This document shows positions 14,431 to 22,300 of a DNA stretch of 29,856 bases, piece after piece; the stretch's first letter is position 1, and every line of letters begins with the position of its first letter. The position numbers were made by a program, and so were the translations under genes. The notes under the pieces were generated by a model, which was given only the letters and a program-made list of their open reading frames with translations, was not told where the DNA came from and made no database searches. This DNA comes from DASUKL01 sp036278755. GTDB taxonomy: Bacteria; Chloroflexota; Limnocylindria; Limnocylindrales; CSP1-4. The DNA lies in the NCBI GenBank assembly GCA_036278755.1, contig DASUKL010000045.1:1-29856 (forward strand). Reading direction: 5' to 3'.

Positions 14431-15777
14431 ATGACCGGCGGCGATCCCGACCGTGCCCGCATCGACTTCACGCTCCGTCGCCTGAGCAACGGCCTGCGCG
14501 TCATCGTGGCCCCCGACCACCTCGTGCCCGTGGTCGCCGTGAACCTCTGGTACACCGTGGGCAGCCGTGACGAGCGGCCCGGCAAGACCGGCTTCGCCCA
14601 TCTGTTCGAGCACTTCATGTTCCAGGGCTCACGCCACGTGGCCAAGGCCGAGCACGTCAGCATCGTCCAGGGCGCGGGTGGGGTGAGCAACGCCACCACC
14701 TGGTTCGATCGGACCAACTACTTCGAGACGCTGCCCTCGAACCAGCTCGAGCTGGGCCTCTGGCTGGAGGCCGACCGGATGGCCACCCTGCTCGACGCGC
14801 TCGACCAGGTCAACCTCGACAACCAGCGCGAAGTGGTCAAGAACGAGAAGCGCCAGAGCTACGACAACCGGCCCTACGGCACCTTCTACGAGCGGCTCAT
14901 GGCGGCTGTCTTCCCCGAGGAGCATCCCTACCACCACACACCCATCGGCTCGGAGGCCGACCTCGACGCGGCCGACCTCGACGACGTGCGGGCCTTCTTC
15001 GCCACCTGGTACGTGCCGGAACGGGCCGTCCTCTCCATCGTCGGGGACGTGGAGCCCGAGGAGGCGTTCGCCGCGGCCGAGCGCTACTTCGGGCCCCTCC
15101 CCGCCGGCCAGCCGCGACCGGCACCGAGCTGGCCGGAGCTGACCCCGATCATGGGCACCGAGGTGCGCGAGACCGTCCCCGACGCCGTGCCCCTGGTGCG
15201 TATCCACTGGGGCCTGCGCATCCCGCCCTTCGGCTCGCCCGAGTTCGACGCCCTCGAGGTCGCGGTGCAGATCATCGCCGGCGGCCGCGGCAGCCGGCTG
15301 TACCGGAGCCTCGTCCGCGAGCGACGGCTGGCCCAGGACGTGACCCTCTTCACCTTGCCCCTGGTGGTCGGTGGCTCGATCATGGCCGGCTGGGCTACGG
15401 TCCGGCCGGAGGCCGACCCCCAGGAGGTGGAGCGCCTCTACTGGGCCGAGCTGGAGCGGATGGGCCGCGAGCCGGTCAGCGCCGACGAGCTGGAACGAGC
15501 CCGGGCCCTCATCGAGACCCAGGAGCTGGCGGCCCGGGGCAGCGTGGCCGAGGCGGCCGACCGCCTCGGCATGTACGCCTCCCTGTTCGACGATCCGGAC
15601 CTCATCAATACGGCCCTCGAACGCTACCTGGCCGTCGACGCGGCGCGCATCCAGGCGGCCTGCGCACGGATCTTCCGACCCGACAATCGGGCCGTGCTGA
15701 CCTACGTGCCCCAACCTGAGCCGGCCCCCCTCGATGGGCCGCCCAGCCCCGAGGATGCCCTGGAGGGCGCAGCGTGA
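14431..15777 (+). CDS. M16 family zinc metallopeptidase (catalytic partner)
   Basis: The 448-residue protein has the inverted zinc motif HLFEH (His57, Glu60, His61). The distal ligand is probably Glu139 in NEKRQSYDNRP, at the expected distance. LSNGLRVIVAPDHLVPVVAVNLWY is the usual M16 opening, and a second, non-catalytic M16 half follows. Size and layout fit the M16B group (processing-peptidase-like), which cleave peptides or short proteins inside a clam-shell formed by two subunits. No signal peptide is seen, so it is probably cytoplasmic. GGAGG precedes ATG 14431. The next gene overlaps by GTGA and encodes an M16 protein without the zinc motif, so the two probably form a heterodimer. Confidence 0.92.
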   Translation: MTGGDPDRARIDFTLRRLSNGLRVIVAPDHLVPVVAVNLWYTVGSRDERPGKTGFAHLFEHFMFQGSRHVAKAEHVSIVQGAGGVSNATTWFDRTNYFETLPSNQLELGLWLEADRMATLLDALDQVNLDNQREVVKNEKRQSYDNRPYGTFYERLMAAVFPEEHPYHHTPIGSEADLDAADLDDVRAFFATWYVPERAVLSIVGDVEPEEAFAAAERYFGPLPAGQPRPAPSWPELTPIMGTEVRETVPDAVPLVRIHWGLRIPPFGSPEFDALEVAVQIIAGGRGSRLYRSLVRERRLAQDVTLFTLPLVVGGSIMAGWATVRPEADPQEVERLYWAELERMGREPVSADELERARALIETQELAARGSVAEAADRLGMYASLFDDPDLINTALERYLAVDAARIQAACARIFRPDNRAVLTYVPQPEPAPLDGPPSPEDALEGAA

Positions 15778-17168
15778 GCGACCTGACGATCCTGGATCGA
15801 CGCCCCACGCCGGGGACACTGCGCCCGTACCACTTCCCGGCCTTCAGCCGGACCCGCCTCGACAACGGCCTGACGGTCATCGTCGTGCCGGTGCCGGGGC
15901 GGCCTCTGCTGGCGGCCGAGCTGGTGCTGCCCGGCGGGGGGACCAGCGAGCCCGCGGCCCTGGCCGGCGTGGGCGCCCTGGCCGCGCGGGCCCTCTCGGA
16001 GGGCACCGAGGTCCGGGACGCGAACGCCTTCGTGGAGGCCACCGAGCGCCTCGGCGCGGCCATCTCCGCGGGCATCTCCTGGGAGGTCTTGAACTGCTCC
16101 CTGGCCGTCCCTCGGCGGCACCTCGATCCGGCCCTTGGCCTGCTGGCCGAGATGCTCCTCCGGCCCGTCTTCCCCGAGGCTGAGGTGGAGCGCCTGCGGG
16201 CCCAGCGGCTCAACGACCTGCTCCAAGCCAAGGCCGATCCGGGCCGCCGGGTCGAGCGGGCCTTCGTGCGGACGCTCTACGCTGCTGATGCGGCCTACGG
16301 CCGGCCGCTGGGCGGTGACGAGGCCACGGTCGAGGGCCTGGACCGGACCGCGCTCGTGGCCCGCCACGCCGCGCTGCTGCGGCCGGCCGAGGCGACCCTC
16401 ATCGTGGCTGGTGACCTCGAGGGCATCGACGTCCTGGCCCTGGCCGAACGGCACCTGGGGGGCTGGTCGGACGAGGGCGGGGCGTCGGCGTCGGGCCTGG
16501 CGTCGGGCTCGGGCTCGACCGGGGCGGCCGATGCGCCGGCGCCCGGAGGTCGGCGGATGGTGCTCGTCGACCGGCCCGGCTCGGCCCAGTCGGAGATCCG
16601 CGTCGGCCATGTGGGCCTGCCGCGGGCCATCCCTGATTTCCACGCCGTGGTCGTCCTCCAGACGGTCCTCGGCGGCCTGTTCGACTCGCGCCTCCAGCGG
16701 CTCCTGCGCGAGGAGCGCGGCTACACCTACGGCATCGGGGCCGGCTTCGCCTTCCGCAAGGGGGCCGGCCCGTTCTCGGTCCGGACCGCCGTCCAGACCG
16801 AGGTCACGGGGCCCGCCTTGCGCGACATCCTGAGCGTGCTCGACGGCCTCACGACCTCCCCGCCGACGGAGGAAGAGGTACGGCTGGCCCGCGAGTACCT
16901 CGTGGGCGTCTTCCCCCTCCGGTTCGAGGAGGCCGACCGCGTCGCCGGCGCGGTGGCTGAGCTGGTAGCCCTGGATCTGCCCGACGACGAACTCGACCAG
17001 TATCGCCCGAGCGTCGCGGCTGTGCGCGTGGAGGACGTGGCCCGGGCCACGCGCCACGTCAGGCCGCAAGAGGCGGCCATCGTCGTGGTCGGCGACGCGG
17101 AACGCATCCGGAGCGACCTCGAGGCCGCCGAGGTGGGGCCCCTCGAGGTGCTCACCGAGACCGCGTGA
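15774..17168 (+). CDS. M16 family peptidase-like protein, zinc motif lost (non-catalytic partner)
   Basis: The 464-residue protein has the M16 fold signs (LDNGLTVIVVPVPGRPLLAA at the start). The place of HxxEH reads GVGALAARAL, so the zinc ligands are absent. It keeps the substrate-binding R...Y segment REERGYTYGIGAGFAF in the C-terminal half, typical of the alpha-type subunit of heterodimeric M16B enzymes and mitochondrial processing peptidase. A Gly/Ser/Ala-rich insertion (about residues 240-260) joins the two halves. Its GTG start overlaps the upstream stop by 4 bases, and its own stop overlaps the next start in the same way, implying coupled translation. Confidence 0.9.
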   Translation: MSDLTILDRRPTPGTLRPYHFPAFSRTRLDNGLTVIVVPVPGRPLLAAELVLPGGGTSEPAALAGVGALAARALSEGTEVRDANAFVEATERLGAAISAGISWEVLNCSLAVPRRHLDPALGLLAEMLLRPVFPEAEVERLRAQRLNDLLQAKADPGRRVERAFVRTLYAADAAYGRPLGGDEATVEGLDRTALVARHAALLRPAEATLIVAGDLEGIDVLALAERHLGGWSDEGGASASGLASGSGSTGAADAPAPGGRRMVLVDRPGSAQSEIRVGHVGLPRAIPDFHAVVVLQTVLGGLFDSRLQRLLREERGYTYGIGAGFAFRKGAGPFSVRTAVQTEVTGPALRDILSVLDGLTTSPPTEEEVRLAREYLVGVFPLRFEEADRVAGAVAELVALDLPDDELDQYRPSVAAVRVEDVARATRHVRPQEAAIVVVGDAERIRSDLEAAEVGPLEVLTETA

Positions 17169-18325
17169 CCCGTCGGGACGAGCAGCCGCTGGTCGTCTTC
17201 GGGCCACGCTCGCTCGACTACGACTTCGGGCCGCTCCATCCGCTGACCCCGCGCCGCTTCGGGCCGGGCATCGAGCTGCTCCGGGCCCTGGGCGCGAAGC
17301 GCTTCCTGGCCCCCGAGCCGGCGACCGATGCTGAGCTCCTGCGGCTCCACGATCCGGCCTACCTGGAGGCCGTCCAGCGCCACGGCCTGTGGCCCGAGGA
17401 GCTGCCGCCCTCGCATGGCATCGGGCCGGGCGACGACCCTGCCTTCGCCGGGATGCACGAGGCCGGGGCCACGGTGGCCGGCGGCTCGCTGGCGGCCATG
17501 CGGGCCATCCTCGACGGTACGGTCGAGCACGCCTTCCACCCCGGCGGTGGGCTGCACCACGCCCTGCGCGATCGGGCCTCCGGGTTCTGCATCTACAACG
17601 ACGTGGCCCTGGCCGTGGCCCTGGCCCGGGATGCCGGCGAGCGGGTGCTCTACGTCGACCTCGACGTCCACCATGGCGACGGCGTGCAGGCCCTCTTCTG
17701 GGACGATCCGGCCGTGCTGACGGTGTCGATCCACGAGAGCGGCCGCTTCCTGTTCCCGGGCGGCGGCGCGGCCGACGAGCGAGGCGGGCCGGCCGCTCGG
17801 GGCCGGGCCGTCAACCTGCCGCTAGCTCCGGGCACGGGCGACGCGACGTGGTGGGCCGCGGTGGAACGGGTCGTGCCGGCCCTGGCCGAGGCGTTCCGGC
17901 CCACGATCCTGGTCAGCCAGCACGGCGCCGACTCGCACCTCTACGACCCGCTGGCCCATCTCGCACTCACGACGCGGTCCTACGCCCGAGCCACACGCCT
18001 CCTCGACGAATTGGCCCATCGCCGGGCGGGCGGCCGCTGGCTGGCCACCGGCGGCGGCGGCTACGACGCCTATCGGGTCGTGCCCCGCTCGTGGGGCCTG
18101 GTCTGGCTGGCCCAGGCCCACCGCGAGGGCCCGGTGCAGACGCCGGCAGCGTGGCGGGAGCGCTGGGCCGAGGATGCCGCCCGCCACCATCAGGGCCCGC
18201 CGCCAGAGACGTGGCTCGACCCGGAGGATCTGGCCGGCCCGGAGCCGCCCGACGCGGCGGCCGAGGCCGAGCCGGCCGTGGCCCAGGGCCTGGCCGGCCT
18301 GGACGAGCTCCGCTCGGGGACGTAG
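17165..18325 (+). CDS. AcuC/HDAC-family deacetylase
   Basis: The 386-residue protein has all active-site residues of zinc-dependent histone-deacetylase-like enzymes. These are the His131-His132 pair in GGGLHHA, zinc ligands Asp167 and His169 in YVDLDVHHGDG, Asp256 in SQHGADSH, and the catalytic Tyr300 in GGGGYDAY. The numbering nearly matches the bacterial enzyme HDLP. In bacteria, AcuC removes acetyl groups from lysines of metabolic enzymes such as acetyl-CoA synthetase. Related proteins act on acetylpolyamines, but the opening PLHPLTPRRF fits the AcuC type better. The C-terminal ~60 residues are acidic and Pro/Ala-rich. The GTG start overlaps the M16 stop by 4 bases. A GNAT acetyltransferase lies 60 bases downstream. 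Confidence 0.92.
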   Translation: MTRRDEQPLVVFGPRSLDYDFGPLHPLTPRRFGPGIELLRALGAKRFLAPEPATDAELLRLHDPAYLEAVQRHGLWPEELPPSHGIGPGDDPAFAGMHEAGATVAGGSLAAMRAILDGTVEHAFHPGGGLHHALRDRASGFCIYNDVALAVALARDAGERVLYVDLDVHHGDGVQALFWDDPAVLTVSIHESGRFLFPGGGAADERGGPAARGRAVNLPLAPGTGDATWWAAVERVVPALAEAFRPTILVSQHGADSHLYDPLAHLALTTRSYARATRLLDELAHRRAGGRWLATGGGGYDAYRVVPRSWGLVWLAQAHREGPVQTPAAWRERWAEDAARHHQGPPPETWLDPEDLAGPEPPDAAAEAEPAVAQGLAGLDELRSGT

Positions 18326-18372
18326 GGCCGCCGGTCCGGGGACGCAGGGACCCACCGCTCGGGGGCCGCTGG

Positions 18373-18378
18373 TACAGT
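18373..18378 (+). promoter_or_regulatory. -10 element for a leaderless GNAT transcript
   Basis: TACAGT is followed by 7 bases and ATG 18386. There is no Shine-Dalgarno before this ATG. The spacing would place the transcript start at the start codon. Confidence 0.35.
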
Positions 18379-18385
18379 GACCGAC

Positions 18386-18973
18386 ATGTCCGCCGCGGAG
18401 GGGACCATCGTCATCGAGCCGGCCGCGCCGGAGCGCTGGCCGGACGTGCGCGCCGTGCTCGACGGCGACGCCGAGAAGGGCTGCTGGTGCCAGGCCTGGC
18501 GGGGGCTTGACGCGAAGGCCTACTCCGGTGGCCGGACCCGGCCCGAGCTCCTGCGCGACCAGTTGGCCGGCGGCTCGCCGCCTCCGGGGTACATGGCCTA
18601 CCTCGACGGCGAGCCGATCGGCTGGGTGGGGATCGGCATCCGGACGGAGCTGCCGCGCCTGGCGAACTCGCGGACGATCCCGGCCATCGATGACCGGCCG
18701 GTGTGGGTCATCGGCTGCTTCCGCATCCGACCGGGCTTCCGGCGCCGAGGAGTGGCACGCGCGCTGCTCGATGGCGTGATCGCGGCGGCTCGGGCGGCGG
18801 GTGCCCCGGGGGTCGAGGCCTACCCGATCGATCCGCAGGGCGCCCGGGTCGATGTCGGCGCCGGCTTCGTGGGCATCGCCTCGATGTTCGACGCCGCGGG
18901 CCTCCGTCGCGTGCTCATCACCGACGGCCACAGCGGCCACTTCGCCCGCCACCTCGTACGGTTGGACCTGTGA
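18386..18973 (+). CDS. GNAT family N-acetyltransferase
   Basis: The 195-residue protein has the acetyl-CoA-binding core of GNAT enzymes: beta strand VWVIGCFRIRPGF followed by the pyrophosphate loop RRRGVARALLDGVIAAARAAG. The N-terminal part contains CWCQAWRG, found in a GNAT subgroup of unknown substrate. The end, GFVGIASMFDAAGLRRVL, is the usual fourth motif. An in-frame GTG at 18377 could start three codons earlier, but ATG 18386 fits the TACAGT element upstream. Lying just after an AcuC-type deacetylase, it could be the opposing protein acetyltransferase, though small-molecule acetylation is equally possible. Its stop overlaps the VOC gene by GTGA. Confidence 0.87.
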   Translation: MSAAEGTIVIEPAAPERWPDVRAVLDGDAEKGCWCQAWRGLDAKAYSGGRTRPELLRDQLAGGSPPPGYMAYLDGEPIGWVGIGIRTELPRLANSRTIPAIDDRPVWVIGCFRIRPGFRRRGVARALLDGVIAAARAAGAPGVEAYPIDPQGARVDVGAGFVGIASMFDAAGLRRVLITDGHSGHFARHLVRLDL

Positions 18974-19329
18974 CCGACCTGCGCGTCGGCTCGATCGTGA
19001 TCCGGGTGGACGACCTGGAGCGGCAGGTGGCCTTCTGGTCGGCGGCCCTGGGCTACGTCCGGCGGCCGAGCGATGCGGATGACTTCGCCCTCCTTCGCCC
19101 ACGGGACGGCCAGGGGCCGAACGTCTCGCTCGACCGGGTCCGCTCGCAGGTCCAGGTGCCGCCGCGGATCCACCTCGACCTCTATGCCCAGGACCAGGCC
19201 GCCGAGGTGGCCCGCCTGAAGGCCCTGGGCGCGACCGAGGTCCACTGGGACAAGGGCCCGGCGGACGCCGACTACATCATCCTGGCCGACCCCGAAGGCA
19301 ATCGCTTCTGCGTCATCGATGCCGGCTGA
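18970..19329 (+). CDS. VOC superfamily (glyoxalase-like) protein
   Basis: The 119-residue protein shows two beta-alpha-beta-beta-beta modules of the vicinal-oxygen-chelate fold. The first is SIVIRVDDLERQVAFWSAAL. The second is IHLDLYAQDQAAEVARLKAL, ending DPEGNRFCVID, which is the classic VOC finish with a metal-ligand position. It matches the single-domain glyoxalase-like type. The reaction is unknown. The GTG start overlaps the GNAT stop by 4 bases, and the end overlaps the helicase start by 11 bases, so all three are probably translated from one message. Confidence 0.85.
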   Translation: MTDLRVGSIVIRVDDLERQVAFWSAALGYVRRPSDADDFALLRPRDGQGPNVSLDRVRSQVQVPPRIHLDLYAQDQAAEVARLKALGATEVHWDKGPADADYIILADPEGNRFCVIDAG

Positions 19330-22300
19330 CCCGCTCGGCGACTTCGGCCCGCCGACGGCCGAGTGGTTCCGATCCGCCTTCGGCCAGCCGACGGCCGTCC
19401 AGGCCCAGGGCTGGCCGGTCATCGGCCGCGGCGAGCACGTCCTCCTCACGGCCCCGACCGGCAGCGGCAAGACCCTGGCCGCGTTCCTATGGTGCCTCGA
19501 CCGGCTCATGGCCCGGCCGGCGCCGGCCCGAGACCGGGCCCTGCGGGTGCTGTACGTCTCGCCCCTCAAGGCCCTCGTCCACGACGTCGAGAAGAACCTC
19601 CGGGTCCCGCTGACCGGCATCGCCCTGGCCGCCGAGCGGCTGGGCCCGCCGATCACCCCGGTCCGGGTCGCGATGCGCACCGGCGACACGCCGGCCGCGG
19701 AGCGGCGGTCGTTCGGCCGGCAGCCGCCGGACATCCTCGTCACGACCCCCGAATCGCTCTACCTGCTCCTGACCTCGCAGGCCCGCGAGGCGCTGCGCAG
19801 CGTGGAGTGGCTCATCGTCGACGAGATCCACGCCCTGGCCGGCACGAAACGCGGCGCCCACCTGGCCCTCTCCCTGGAACGGCTGGAGGCGCTGACCGCC
19901 CAGCCCCCGCAGCGGATCGGGCTCTCGGCCACGGCCCGGCCCCTGGACCGCGTGGCGGCCTTCCTGGGCGGCCGGGGGGACGGCGGGCCGGCGGACGGCT
20001 CACGGCCGGGCCCGCCGCGGCCCGTGACGATCGTCGACGCGGGGCTGCGCAAGCCGCTCGAGCTGCAGGTCGTGGTGCCGGTCGAGGACATGACCCAGCC
20101 GGCCGAGGCGGCCCTGGCCCGGATCGGTCCGGCTCCGGGCCGAGCCCTGGAGCCCGAGGAACGATCGAGCATCTGGCCGGCCGTCCAGCCGCGCATCCTG
20201 GAGCTGATCCGGGCCCATCGCAGCACGATCGTCTTCGTCAACAGCCGCCGCCTGGCCGAGCGCCTGGCCCAGCGGCTCAACGAGCTGGCCGGCGAGCAAC
20301 TCGTGCGGGCCCACCACGGCTCGATCGCTCGCGAGGAGCGGCTGGCGATCGAGGACGCCCTCAAGTCGGGTCGCCTGCCGGCCCTCGTGGCCACCAGCTC
20401 TCTCGAGCTGGGCATCGACATGGGCGCCGTGGACCTCGTCATCCAGGTCGAGAGCCCGGGCTCCGTGGCCCACGGGCTGCAGCGCATCGGGCGGGCCGGA
20501 CATCAGGTGGGTGAGCCCTCGCGGGGCGTCCTCTTCCCCAAGTACCGCGGCGACCTGCTGGAGGCCGCAGTCGTCGTGCAGCGCATGCATGCCGGGCAGA
20601 TCGAGGCCCTCGACCTGCCCCGCAACCCGCTCGACGTCCTGGCCCAGCAACTCGTGGCCATGGGCACCGAGCGAGCCTGGCCGGTCGAGGAGCTCTACGC
20701 CCTGGTCCGCCGGGCCGAGGACTACGCCGAGCTGGGCCGGGACGTCTTCGAAGCCACCCTCGACATGCTGGCGGGGGCCTATCCGTCGGACGAATTCGCC
20801 GAGCTGCGCCCGCGGCTCGTCCGGGATCGGGCCGCAGGCACCGTGCGCAGCCGTCGCGACGCCACCACCGTGGCCCTCACCAGCGGCGGCACGATCCCCG
20901 ACCGGGGCCTCTTCGGCGTCTACCTCGCTGCGGAGGGTCCCGAAGTCCAGCTCGGGGGCGGAGGTGGGGCGCGCGCTGCCGCGGCGCGCGGTGGCGGACG
21001 GCGGGTCGGCGAGCTGGACGAGGAGATGGTCTACGAGGCCCGGGCGGGGGAGGTCATCCTCCTCGGCGCCAGCGCTTGGCGGATCGAGGAGATCGGCCAC
21101 GATCGGGTCCTCGTCAGCCCGGCCCCCGGGCAACCGGGACGGGTACCGTTCTGGAAGGGCGACCGACCGGGCCGACCGCTGGAGCTGGGGCGGGCCGTGG
21201 GGGCCTTCGGTCGGGACTACGCTGACGCGGCCCGGAGCGATGGTCCAGCCCGCCAGCGGGCCCTGGCCCGACTGGCCGCCGAGAACGACCTCGACGAACT
21301 GGCGGGCGGCAACCTACTCGACTACCTGGCCCAGGAGCAGCAGGCGACCGGGGCCTTGCCGACCGATCGCACGATCGTCCTGGAGCGCTTCCGCGACGAA
21401 CTGGGGGACTGGCGCATCTGCCTCCTCAGCCCCTTCGGGGCTCGCGTCCACGCGCCCTGGGCCCTGGCCATCGAGGCTCGCCTGCGCGAACGCCTGGGCC
21501 TGGAGGTCCAGCCGATGTGGTCCGATGACGGGATCGTCGTCCGCCTGCCGGCGACCGACGGACCGACCCTGGGCGACACGTCCGAGGTGGGCGACGGGGC
21601 CACCGATGCCTCTCTGCCCCTGGAGTTCGGGGGTCCGGGCGGGGCGGACCTGGCGGCGGAGGCCGTCCGCATCGGGGCCGATGAGGTCGAGGAGCTGGTG
21701 GTCGGGGCCCTGGGCGGCTCGGCGCTCTTCGCCAGCCGCTTCCGGGAGAATGCGGCCCGGGCCCTCCTCCTGCCCCGCTCTCGGGCCGGCCGGCGGCGGC
21801 CGCTGTGGCAGATGCGCCAGCGCTCGGCCCAGCTGCTGGCCGTGGCCAGCCGCTACGGCAGCTTCCCGATCATCCTCGAGACCTATCGCGAGTGCCTCCA
21901 GGACGTCTTCGACCTCGATGGCCTGCGGGAGGTCCTGGGCGGCCTGGAGCGGGGCGACATCCGGCTCCACAGCGTCGACCTGGTGCGGGCCAGCCCCTTC
22001 GCCAGCTCGCTGCTCTTCGACTACATCGCGACCTATATGTACGAGGGCGACGCGCCCCTGGCCGACCGCCGAGCCCAGGCCCTGGCCCTCGATCGGGACC
22101 TGCTGCGCGAGCTGCTGGGGGCCGACGAGCTACGCGAGCTGCTCGATGCCGACGCCCTGGCCGAGCTGGAGCTCGACCTCCAGGCTCTCACCGAGGGGCA
22201 GGCAGCCCGTTCGGCCGATGCCGTCCACGACCTCCTCCGTCGCCTGGGCGACCTCACCACGGCCGAGGTAGCGGCCCGGGTGCGCGGTCCCGACGCCGCC

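Noticed and set aside
18340..18372. A -35 box for the GNAT promoter
   Set aside because: No sequence close to TTGACA lies 16-18 bases before TACAGT, so only the -10 element is reported.
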